Positions 1-6,283 of a DNA stretch of 14,375 nucleotides are shown here, one piece after another. The notes below the pieces were generated by a model. That model did not search any database, was not told the DNA's origin, and worked only from the letters and a program-made list of their open reading frames with translations. The stretch comes from Lachnoclostridium sp. UBA6475 (lineage in GTDB: Bacteria > Bacillota > Clostridia > Lachnospirales > Lachnospiraceae): positions 1-14,375 of the forward strand of contig DJNB01000054.1 in the NCBI GenBank assembly GCA_002435545.1. The letters run 5' to 3'. Within the stretch, counting starts at the first letter, position 1. Every line of letters starts with the position of its first letter. The position numbers and the translations under genes are program-made.

Positions 1-142
1 CAACTAAGTTTGGAAAGAACCAGAAGTTTTTCGCAAATGACACTGCCTTGTATTCGCCCTCCGGTAGCCCTTCTTTTTCTTGCGCCGCGCCGCGACAACT
101 TTTCCAATATTTTACTTTATTACGGTCAAATTTGTATTTCAT
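1..142 (-). CDS. Possible N-terminal fragment of an unknown protein, running off the left edge
   Basis: On the minus strand a frame is open from about position 255 to the window edge. Its best internal start is the ATG at 142-140, which gives 47 codons before the edge. The peptide begins MKYKFDRNKVKYWKSC and continues through EGLPEGEYKAVSF to a hydrophobic WFFPNLV. The codons look protein-like, but the ribosome binding site is weak (only CGGG about 11 nt upstream). The start also lies inside the third copy of the tandem repeat described separately, and a second minus frame is open over 1-100. I do not recognise the protein. It could instead be the edge of a multicopy non-coding element. Confidence is low because the gene is truncated. 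Confidence 0.25.
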   Translation of the reverse strand, partial: MKYKFDRNKVKYWKSCRGAAQEKEGLPEGEYKAVSFAKNFWFFPNLV

Positions 143-316
143 ACTAATTTTGCCCGTAATATTTCTCATGTTTTTACAATATTTTCCACTTTTTACGGGC
201 ATTTTAAAGAGTTTTTGCTTTTTTGCCCGTAATTTTTTTAACTTTCCTCTAATTTTCTACAATTATTTCCAAATTTTACGGGCATTTTAAAGAGTTTTTG
301 CTTTTTTGCCCGTAAT
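117..316. repeat. Degenerate tandem array of AT-rich hairpin units (about 2.7 copies)
   Basis: Positions 191-233 and 274-316 are an exact 43-bp direct repeat, 83 bp apart. Each copy holds a perfect 9-bp inverted repeat, TTACGGGCA with TGCCCGTAA (193-201/224-232 and 276-284/307-315), around a 22-nt loop. A third, diverged unit has TTACGGTCA at 120-128 and TGCCCGTAA at 151-159, with one mismatch in the stem. The spacers between units are also related: minus-strand GGAAAATATTG recurs in modified form. Arm-to-arm periods are 73 and 83 bp. The copy at 193-232 is followed on + by seven T, so it could act as a terminator for plus-strand transcription. The array is not CRISPR-like: the repeats are palindromic with long loops and the spacers are related to each other. 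Confidence 0.8.
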
Positions 317-468
317 CCTCCATCTCCGGCGCACCTACCAGCTGCCCTTCCTCCGGCTGCCTCCCCCCAGCGCGCCCCTCCCACACAATCCAGAAATCAG
401 CAAACCGGCGCCCCCGGAAACCGCCGCAGCCACCCCATCAAAATTCTGCTATAAACCACAAAATAGTC
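317..468. other. Non-coding, C-rich plus-strand stretch with no recognisable gene
   Basis: Between the repeat array and the alcohol dehydrogenase promoter the plus strand is strikingly C-rich and G-poor over about 320-435. The minus strand carries G-runs at 345-347, 363-368, 375-378 and 380-382. Only short reading frames cross it, and none has a convincing start signal or protein-like composition. I see no RNA gene or mobile element here. Confidence 0.5.
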
Positions 469-499
469 TTGTTTCATTTTTCCCGGCATATGGTATAAT
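469..499 (+). promoter_or_regulatory. Probable sigma-A-type promoter of the alcohol dehydrogenase gene
   Basis: A perfect TATAAT -10 box lies at 494-499 and is preceded by TG at 491-492, giving an extended -10 (TGGTATAAT). A weak -35-like TTGTTT lies at 469-474, with a 19-nt spacer. Transcription would start near 506, giving a leader of about 55 nt before the ATG at 562. Confidence 0.65.
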
Positions 500-516
500 G
501 GAGATAAGTTAGGACT

Positions 517-535
517 TCGGGGCGACATTCCCCGA
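517..535 (+). other. Leader hairpin before the alcohol dehydrogenase gene
   Basis: TCGGGG (517-522) pairs perfectly with CCCCGA (530-535) around a 7-nt loop, about 10 nt downstream of the inferred transcription start and 10 nt before the AAGGAGG ribosome binding site. There is no following T-run, so it is not a standard terminator. It may stabilise the mRNA or be regulatory. Confidence 0.45.
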
Positions 536-561
536 TGAGTACAGTAAGGAGGGTTACTATT

Positions 562-1779
562 ATGGCTAGATTTACATTACCAAGAGATTTGTATCATGGA
601 AAAGGTGCGCTGGAGGCGCTGAAGACATTTAAGGGAAAGAAAGCGATCATCTGCGTCGGCGGTGGTTCGATGAAACGTTTCGGATTTCTCGACAAAGCGG
701 TGCAGTATCTGAAAGAAGCCGGCATGGAAGTAAAATTGTTTGAAGGCATTGAGCCGGATCCATCGGTGGAAACCGTGATGAAAGGCGCCGCTGTTATGCA
801 GGAATTTGAGCCGGACTGGATCGTAGCGATAGGCGGCGGTTCTCCGATCGATGCTGCCAAAGCAATGTGGATCAAATACGAATATCCGGACATCACTTTC
901 GAAGATATGTGTAAAGTATTCGGTATCCCTGCGTTGAGAAACAAAGCACATTTTTGTGCGATCTCTTCCACTTCCGGTACAGCTACCGAAGTGACCGCAT
1001 TCTCGATCATTACCGATTATGAAAAAGGAATCAAATATCCGATCGCGGATTTCGAGATCACGCCGGACGTTGCTATCGTAGACCCTGAACTTGCCGAGAC
1101 GATGCCGCAGAAACTTGTTGCTCACACCGGTATGGATGCCATGACACACGCAATTGAAGCTTATGTTTCCACGGCAAACTGCGATTTCACGGATCCACTT
1201 GCCCTTCATGCGATAAAAATGATTCAGCACGATTTGGTAGATTCTTACAATGGCGACATGGCAAAACGTGATTCGATGCACAATGCACAGTGTCTTGCCG
1301 GTATGGCATTCAGCAATGCTCTGCTCGGAATCGTACATTCGATGGCTCATAAAACCGGAGCTGCTTTCGCCGATTATGGCGCACATATTATCCACGGTGC
1401 TGCCAATGCCATGTATCTTCCAAAAGTAATTGCCTTTAACGCCAAAGACGAAACCGCAAAAGAGCGTTACTGCTATATTGCTGATTTCATGGGACTCGGC
1501 GGTGCTTCTGCCGATGAAAAAGTGGCAAATCTGATCGCATACCTGCGCAAGATGAACGACGATCTGAACATTCCACACTGCATCAAAAACTACGGTGCAG
1601 ACAGTTATCCAACCGAAAATGGATTCGTGCCGGAAGAAGTATTTTTAGAGAGACTTCCGGAAATTGCAGCAAATGCGATTCTTGATGCCTGCACAGGCTC
1701 AAATCCAAGACAGCCAAGCCAGGAAGAGATGGAAAAACTGTTGAAATGCTGCTACTATGATACGGACGTAGATTTCTGA
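562..1779 (+). CDS. Iron-containing alcohol dehydrogenase (butanol dehydrogenase-like)
   Basis: This is a group III, Fe-dependent, NAD(P)H-linked alcohol dehydrogenase. It probably reduces aldehydes to alcohols in the cytoplasm to recycle cofactor during fermentation. The ATG at 562 is preferred because AAGGAGG sits at 546-552, 9 nt upstream; an in-frame ATG at 535 lies inside a hairpin without a ribosome binding site. The product is 405 residues, a normal length. The nucleotide-binding GGGSPID is at 91-97. The metal ligands expected from FucO are visible: Asp192 and His196 in GMDAMTHAIEAY, His259 in HSMAH, and His278 in HGAANAMYLP. The last two ligands are 19 residues apart, against 14 in FucO and AdhE, and the usual PHG is IHG. 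The sequence resembles the dehydrogenase half of AdhE, but no aldehyde dehydrogenase domain is present. The substrate cannot be told from sequence. Confidence 0.93.
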   Translation: MARFTLPRDLYHGKGALEALKTFKGKKAIICVGGGSMKRFGFLDKAVQYLKEAGMEVKLFEGIEPDPSVETVMKGAAVMQEFEPDWIVAIGGGSPIDAAKAMWIKYEYPDITFEDMCKVFGIPALRNKAHFCAISSTSGTATEVTAFSIITDYEKGIKYPIADFEITPDVAIVDPELAETMPQKLVAHTGMDAMTHAIEAYVSTANCDFTDPLALHAIKMIQHDLVDSYNGDMAKRDSMHNAQCLAGMAFSNALLGIVHSMAHKTGAAFADYGAHIIHGAANAMYLPKVIAFNAKDETAKERYCYIADFMGLGGASADEKVANLIAYLRKMNDDLNIPHCIKNYGADSYPTENGFVPEEVFLERLPEIAANAILDACTGSNPRQPSQEEMEKLLKCCYYDTDVDF

Positions 1780-1809
1780 TTATAGAAAATAGTATTACAT
1801 GATGGACTC

Positions 1810-1834
1810 CGGCACAAGCACATAACTTGTGCCG
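1810..1834 (+). terminator. Hairpin after the alcohol dehydrogenase gene; weak terminator or processing stem
   Basis: CGGCACAAG (1810-1818) pairs perfectly over 9 bp with CTTGTGCCG (1826-1834) around a 7-nt loop, 31 nt after the stop codon. The following TGGGTTCTTTT is only a broken T-run, so termination is probably partial. Read-through into the small gene at 1865 is plausible. Confidence 0.5.
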
Positions 1835-1864
1835 TGGGTTCTTTTCAAAGGGGAAATATAAACC

Positions 1865-2245
1865 ATGAAAATTATGACCATACATGTAAATATTACAGGA
1901 ATGCAGCGAGTCGCCACATCCGCAAAAACAGTAACCCAAGTTCTCTTTGATGGAACGGCTGCGGGAGAATATTTTAATGGAATCATTCTTCCGGGCGGGG
2001 TCGACACACAAATCAATGTACCGGAGAAAGGGACTCTTTCTGCCAGGTATATGCTGGAAGGCAAAGATAATTCCGGCAATAATTGTAAAATGTATATTTC
2101 GAATGATGCATTACAAAACTGCAACACCACAACACCACACATCTTAACTGACAGCGAAAATCTCCGCTGGCTAAATGAGGCGGAGCTGCGTGGCGAGTTG
2201 ACAATTGTTGAAAATGGAGTACGGATTGAGATTTTTTCAAAATAA
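1865..2245 (+). CDS. Small DUF3237-like protein of unknown function
   Basis: This is a 126-residue cytoplasmic protein with no signal peptide or membrane segment. The ATG at 1865 follows a purine-rich AAAGGGGA (1847-1854) at 10 nt spacing. The central pattern GEYFNGIILPGGVDTQ followed by LSARYMLEG is what I associate with the DUF3237 family: a conserved G.V/ILPGG.D segment, then an ARY.LE strand. That assignment is from memory of the family, is not certain, and no biochemical role is established. It lies 85 nt downstream of the alcohol dehydrogenase on the same strand, separated by a hairpin, so it may be co-transcribed at reduced level. The C-terminus ends in strand-like segments (RGELTIVENGVRIEIF). 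It could instead be an unrelated small beta-barrel protein. Confidence 0.7.
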   Translation: MKIMTIHVNITGMQRVATSAKTVTQVLFDGTAAGEYFNGIILPGGVDTQINVPEKGTLSARYMLEGKDNSGNNCKMYISNDALQNCNTTTPHILTDSENLRWLNEAELRGELTIVENGVRIEIFSK

Positions 2246-2311
2246 ATGTCCATAAATTTACAAATCACACTTTCTTCAAATATTTTACATATTTTCCACA
2301 AACTCCTTTGT

Positions 2312-2317
2312 TATGAT
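2312..2317 (+). promoter_or_regulatory. Candidate -10 box for the surface protein gene
   Basis: TATGAT lies about 80 nt before the start codon, in the AT-rich gap after the DUF3237-like gene. No good -35 is found at 17 nt; the nearest, TTTACA at 2284-2289, is 22 nt away. This is a weak call. Confidence 0.25.
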
Positions 2318-2340
2318 AAGACCATAAAAATGGTTCCGAC

Positions 2341-2392
2341 GACCTGCCGCCGAGCGTAAGCGAGGGGCAGCACATATTATAAAAGGAGGTCC
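2341..2392 (+). promoter_or_regulatory. Structured leader with GNRA-capped hairpin next to the ribosome binding site
   Basis: CTGCC (2344-2348) pairs with GGCAG (2366-2370). Inside, CC (2350-2351) pairs with GG (2364-2365), followed by a possible tandem G-A mismatch pair, then GC/GC closing a GTAA (GNRA) tetraloop at 2356-2359. The adjoining GACCT (2341-2345) is complementary to AGGTC (2387-2391) within the very strong Shine-Dalgarno AAGGAGGT (2383-2390), and shares two bases with the stem. Mutually exclusive pairing could control translation. I do not recognise a named riboswitch class. Confidence 0.4.
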
Positions 2393-2397
2393 TTGCT

Positions 2398-4263
2398 ATG
2401 AAAACATTACGAAAATTCTTTCTCATACCTATGTTGATCGGAAGTCTGATCCTGACTTCTCCAATGTACACATTTGCAGCCACCAATTCCTCCGCAGGCA
2501 GTTCAGCTTCGGCATCTGCCGCTCCGTCAGGAGGCACACAAAACAGCAGCCAAAATTCTGCTGCCGCCAAACCGGATGGGGACAATGGCACACCGCCGGC
2601 GAAACCGGACGGTGACAGCGGAACTCCTCCCGCAAAACCGGACGGAGATAATGGTACTCCTCCGGAAAAGCCGGACGGCGATAATGGTACTCCTCCAGAT
2701 GCTGCCAGCGGCGGTGGAATTTCAGGAAATGCCCCCGGCGGAAATCCCGGCGGTGCTCCGGGCAGCTCACAGGGCGTTTCCGGTTACAATGCCGTGCAGT
2801 CTCTCACAAGCGACGCGACATTTAACGGAGAAACCCTTTCTTCCACCGGAACCGATGAAAATGTGATTGATGTCTCAGAAAATGCCTCAGCTACCGTCGC
2901 CAATTCCACGGTGACAAAAACTTCCTCGGACAGTACCGGCGGCGACAATTCCAGTTTTTACGGTGTCGGAGCTGCACTGCTTACCCGAAGCGGAAACCTG
3001 TACGTGACAGATTCTAAGATCACGACCGATTCTGCCGGTGGTGCAGGCATCTTTGCTTACGGCGACGGAACCGCGTATGCCGCGGATTCCACGATCAATA
3101 CGACCAAAGATACCTCTGGCGGGATTCACGTTGCAGGCGGGGGAAAATTGTACGCGTGGGATCTCAATGTCACGACCGCAGGCAATTCTTCCGCAGCGAT
3201 CCGAAGCGACCGCGGTGGTGGGACGATGGTCGTCGATGGCGGAACGTATACCTCCAATGGAAGCGGTTCCCCTGCCGTATATTGCACCGCGGACATCACC
3301 GCAAACAATGCCACACTCACCGCAAACGGCTCGGAAGCCCTGTGTATCGAGGGATTGAACACCACCCGCCTTTACGATTGCAGCCTTACCGGAAATATGC
3401 CGGAGGACAGCCAGAACGACTGTACGTGGAACGTCATTTTGTATCAAAGCATGTCGGGGGATTCTCAGGAAGGAAACAGCACATTTGAAATGGTCGGCGG
3501 TTCGCTGACTGCGAAAAACGGCGGAATGTTTTATACGACAAATACCGAATCGACCTTTGTATTGTCCAATGTCGATATCACCTATGCCGACAAAAATGAT
3601 TTCTTTTTGAAATGCACCGGCAACAGCAACCAGCGTGGCTGGGGAACTTCCGGCAGCAATGGCGCCGACTGTAACTTTACGGCAATTTCCCAGAAAATGG
3701 AAGGCGATGTGATCTGGGACAGCATCAGCCAGCTCGATATGTATATCAAAAATGCCAGCAGTTTAAAAGGTGCTTTTGTGCAGGACGAAAGCAATGCCGG
3801 CGACGGCGGCAAGGGATACTGTAACGTATCGATCAGTTCCGATTCCACTTGGACTGTAACCGGTGACAGCACCGTAACGAACCTTTCCAACGAAGGAACG
3901 ATCAAAGATACCGATGGGAAAACGGTAACGATCAAAGGAAGCGACGGAAACGTGTACGTCAAAGGAACAAGTAACCATACGGTAACCGTTACCGGCACTT
4001 ACAGCACCAAAGCAGATTTCAGCGGAGCTTCTACCACAAACAGTTTTAGCGACTATTCGGTAAGCAAACCGGACGGATTGACAAATGTATCTGCCACTAC
4101 TGTTTCTACAGCAAACGGTTCCGCTGCACAGGATTCGAAACAGAAAAATTCTTCCATTCCTTCCTGGCTGGTTATCAGCATTTCGATCGGTGTATTGATC
4201 CTCGCCGGTGCTGCCGCGATACTTCTCTATTCGAAAAAGCAAAAAGCGCGCCGGGATGAATAA
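2398..4263 (+). CDS. Secreted, membrane-anchored beta-helix-like surface protein with KPDG repeats
   Basis: The 621-residue protein begins with a classic signal peptide (MKTLRK, then a hydrophobic run to about residue 21, probable cleavage after TFA at 27). Next come a Ser/Ala-rich linker and four tandem 11-residue repeats of the type KPDGDNGTPPA at 58-101, then a Gly/Pro-rich stretch to about 125. Residues about 130-540 are rich in Ser, Thr, Gly and Asn, with recurring short strands (for example GAALLTRSGNLYVTDSKI and GGIHVAGGGKLYAWDLNV), the look of a right-handed parallel beta-helix such as adhesins or polysaccharide-active proteins have. A single membrane helix at 589-611 is followed by a basic tail (KKQKARR). 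There is no LPXTG motif, so anchoring is by the C-terminal helix, not sortase. AAGGAGGT 7 nt upstream fixes the start. No catalytic motif is recognisable. A role in surface contact or glycan binding is inference. Confidence 0.85.
   Translation: MKTLRKFFLIPMLIGSLILTSPMYTFAATNSSAGSSASASAAPSGGTQNSSQNSAAAKPDGDNGTPPAKPDGDSGTPPAKPDGDNGTPPEKPDGDNGTPPDAASGGGISGNAPGGNPGGAPGSSQGVSGYNAVQSLTSDATFNGETLSSTGTDENVIDVSENASATVANSTVTKTSSDSTGGDNSSFYGVGAALLTRSGNLYVTDSKITTDSAGGAGIFAYGDGTAYAADSTINTTKDTSGGIHVAGGGKLYAWDLNVTTAGNSSAAIRSDRGGGTMVVDGGTYTSNGSGSPAVYCTADITANNATLTANGSEALCIEGLNTTRLYDCSLTGNMPEDSQNDCTWNVILYQSMSGDSQEGNSTFEMVGGSLTAKNGGMFYTTNTESTFVLSNVDITYADKNDFFLKCTGNSNQRGWGTSGSNGADCNFTAISQKMEGDVIWDSISQLDMYIKNASSLKGAFVQDESNAGDGGKGYCNVSISSDSTWTVTGDSTVTNLSNEGTIKDTDGKTVTIKGSDGNVYVKGTSNHTVTVTGTYSTKADFSGASTTNSFSDYSVSKPDGLTNVSATTVSTANGSAAQDSKQKNSSIPSWLVISISIGVLILAGAAAILLYSKKQKARRDE
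2569..2700 (+). repeat. Four in-frame 33-bp repeats encoding KPDGDNGTPP-type units
   Basis: Four consecutive 33-bp units encode residues 58-101 of the surface protein. Units 2 to 4 share near-identical DNA around CCGGACGG and ACTCCTCC, while unit 1 has more synonymous changes. Such in-frame arrays commonly vary in copy number between strains. The charged, proline-rich product is likely an extended stalk or wall-spanning linker. Confidence 0.9.
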
Positions 4264-4312
4264 AACGACACGCATTTATTTTATAAATCATAACGATTCA
4301 GAACCATAAATT

Positions 4313-4360
4313 AAAAGTCCTCCCAAAAGGCTTCACTGTGAAACCTCCGGGAGGATTTAT
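4313..4360. terminator. Bidirectional intrinsic terminator between convergent blocks
   Basis: TCCTCCC (4318-4324) pairs perfectly with GGGAGGA (4349-4355), with a smaller TTCA/TGAA stem in the loop. On + the stem is followed by TTTATTTTC. On - it is followed by CTTTTAATTT. It sits 54 nt after the surface protein stop and about 40 nt after the atpC stop, so it can end both transcripts. Confidence 0.85.
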
Positions 4361-4394
4361 TTTCTTAACGATTCGGCATTCGTCCCAAATCGTT

Positions 4395-4817
4395 TTATTT
4401 CTTCTGTTCTGCCAGATTGATTCGTACAAGAGATTTGCGGAGTGCCAGCTCAGCACGTCGCATATTGACATGCGCATCCAGACTCTTGATCCTTCGCTCG
4501 GCGCGCGCCTTCGCTTCCAGCGCACGTTTCATATCAATCTCCTCCGGCCATTCACACGACTGCGCGAGAATGGTTACTTTGTCTGGGAGGATCTCCAAAA
4601 AGCCTTCTAAGACAGCGGCTTCCCGAATCACATCATCCTCAGAATTTTCGGTAATCGTCAAAACACCCGGAGCGACGATCGTCGTCAATGGGATATGGTC
4701 GGCATACACACCGATGTCTCCCTCTGTCGTCGTCAATTCCACCATTTCGACCTCTCCGGTGTAAAATACACGCTCCGGAGAAATTACCTCTAATTGGAAT
4801 TTTTTCATATCCGCCAT
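4395..4817 (-). CDS. atpC: F1Fo ATP synthase epsilon subunit
   Basis: The epsilon subunit is part of the F1 central stalk and regulates ATP hydrolysis. The start at 4817 gives 140 residues, near the usual 130-140, with GGAG 6 nt upstream; the ATG at 4823 would abut that GGAG, and upstream in-frame ATGs would extend into atpD. The N-terminal beta-sandwich shows the family pattern (LEVISPERVFYTGEVEMV, then GDIGVYADHIPL). The C-terminal two-helix domain carries IDMKRA at 94-99 and RRAELALRK at 120-128. These match the I(L)DxxRA motif and the arginine cluster that bind ATP in the Bacillus PS3 epsilon subunit. It is the last gene of the operon, 22 nt after the atpD stop, and ends just before the bidirectional terminator. 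Confidence 0.97.
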   Translation of the reverse strand: MADMKKFQLEVISPERVFYTGEVEMVELTTTEGDIGVYADHIPLTTIVAPGVLTITENSEDDVIREAAVLEGFLEILPDKVTILAQSCEWPEEIDMKRALEAKARAERRIKSLDAHVNMRRAELALRKSLVRINLAEQKK

Positions 4818-4839
4818 AGCCATCTCCAATCCGCTCTCG

Positions 4840-6240
4840 CTACTTGCGTGCGATGACATCGTCGATCGTACCTGCATTCAAGAAGCAGCTCTCCGGAATG
4901 TCATCATGTTTTCCATCCAAAATCTCCTGAAATCCTCGAATCGTTTCAGAGATTGGCACATATTTACCGGGAAGACCGGTAAACTGCTCTGCCACGAAGA
5001 ATGGCTGGGAAAGGAAACGCTGTACCTTACGGGCGCGGTTGACAAGGACTTTTTCATCCTCTGACAACTCGTCCATACCAAGGATTGCGATGATATCCTG
5101 CAGTTCCTTGTAACGCTGTAAGATTTCCTGTACACCACGAGCCACTTTGTAATGCTCTTCGCCGACAATCTTTGGATCCAGAATACGGGAACTGGAGCCA
5201 AGCGGATCTACCGCCGGATAAATACCAAGTTCCACGATCGAACGATCCAATACGGTCGTTGCGTCAAGGTGGGCAAATGTCGTCGCTGGAGCCGGGTCGG
5301 TCAAGTCATCGGCAGGCACATAAACTGCCTGAACGGACGTGATGGAACCATTTTTCGTCGATGTAATACGTTCCTGCAAAGCACCCATTTCCGTCTGAAG
5401 GGTTGGCTGGTAACCAACGGCACTTGGCATACGTCCAAGAAGTGCGGACACCTCGGAACCCGCCTGTGTAAATCGGAAAATATTGTCAATGAACAGGAGG
5501 ACATCTTTTCCTACCTGATCACGGAAATACTCTGCCATCGTAAGTCCGGTAAGACCTACTCGCATACGCGCTCCCGGCGGCTCATTCATCTGTCCGAATA
5601 CCATCGTTGTCTTATCGATAACTCCGGATTCAATCATTTCATAATATAAGTCATTACCCTCACGGGTACGTTCTCCAACCCCTGTAAATACCGAATATCC
5701 ACCATGCTCGGTCGCGATATTGGTAATCAATTCCTGGATCAGAACGGTCTTTCCTACACCGGCACCTCCGAAAAGTCCGATTTTTCCACCCTTCTGATAA
5801 GGGCACAAAAGATCGACAACCTTGATACCGGTTTCCAGCATCTCTGCCTGTGTAGACTGCTCTTCAAACGCAGGAGCCTTTCTGTGAATTGGATGATATT
5901 CTTTCACTTTCGGCGGTTCTTTTTCATCGATCGGATCTCCGAGTACATTGAACATACGTCCCAGTGTCTCTTCGCCGACCGGCACCGAAATCGGGGCACC
6001 TGTCGCAATCGCTTCCATGCCTCGCACCAATCCATCGGTCGGTCCCATCGCGATACAGCGAACGGTATCGTCGCCCAGATGCTGTGACACTTCTACGACA
6101 AGTGTATTTCCATCTTTTGTCGGAATGTGAATGGCATCGTAAATCTCAGGAAGATCTCCGTCCTGAAAACGGATGTCAAGCACCGCTCCGATAATCTGAG
6201 TGATAACACCAGCATTTTTCGTTTTCTTCTCTTCTGCCAT
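4840..6240 (-). CDS. atpD: F1Fo ATP synthase beta subunit
   Basis: This is the catalytic F1 subunit, 466 residues, full length. The Walker A motif GGAGVGKT is at 158-165, GERTREG with catalytic Glu190 at 189-195, and Walker B LLFIDNIF at 248-255. The long conserved block around GSEVSALLGRMPSAVGYQP lies at 261-279. The DELSEED loop that contacts the gamma subunit reads DELSEDE at 390-396, an ordinary variant. AAGGAG lies upstream of the ATG at roughly 13 nt spacing, slightly long. It sits 43 nt after atpG in canonical order. Nothing is missing, and no frameshift is visible. Confidence 0.99.
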   Translation of the reverse strand: MAEEKKTKNAGVITQIIGAVLDIRFQDGDLPEIYDAIHIPTKDGNTLVVEVSQHLGDDTVRCIAMGPTDGLVRGMEAIATGAPISVPVGEETLGRMFNVLGDPIDEKEPPKVKEYHPIHRKAPAFEEQSTQAEMLETGIKVVDLLCPYQKGGKIGLFGGAGVGKTVLIQELITNIATEHGGYSVFTGVGERTREGNDLYYEMIESGVIDKTTMVFGQMNEPPGARMRVGLTGLTMAEYFRDQVGKDVLLFIDNIFRFTQAGSEVSALLGRMPSAVGYQPTLQTEMGALQERITSTKNGSITSVQAVYVPADDLTDPAPATTFAHLDATTVLDRSIVELGIYPAVDPLGSSSRILDPKIVGEEHYKVARGVQEILQRYKELQDIIAILGMDELSEDEKVLVNRARKVQRFLSQPFFVAEQFTGLPGKYVPISETIRGFQEILDGKHDDIPESCFLNAGTIDDVIARK

Positions 6241-6283
6241 TGTGGTTCTTTCACTCCTTCCATTATTTGTAAATTTTTATTCG

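Noticed and set aside
48..290. Plus-strand Phe-rich frame over the repeats
   Set aside because: It results from T-rich DNA, crosses repeats whose 83-bp period breaks frame, and has no start signal.
117..316. CRISPR array
   Set aside because: Only two exact copies, palindromic with long loops, with related spacers and no cas genes.
306..512. Small plus-strand frame before the alcohol dehydrogenase
   Set aside because: Pro-rich translation of a C-rich block that overlaps the promoter, with no ribosome binding site.
535..561. Upstream ATG for the alcohol dehydrogenase
   Set aside because: It overlaps a leader hairpin and has no ribosome binding site; AAGGAGG is correctly placed for the ATG at 562.
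577..1578. Long minus-strand reading frame opposite the alcohol dehydrogenase
   Set aside because: It is antisense to a gene with clear family motifs, is rich in Cys, His, Arg and Phe, and has no ribosome binding site or recognisable domain.
2341..2392. Cyclic di-GMP or preQ1 riboswitch
   Set aside because: The conserved core sequences of these classes are not present; only a GNRA hairpin and a possible anti-Shine-Dalgarno pairing are seen.
2398..4263. Sortase-anchored LPXTG protein
   Set aside because: No LPXTG-like motif precedes the C-terminal membrane helix; the sequence there is NSSIPSW.
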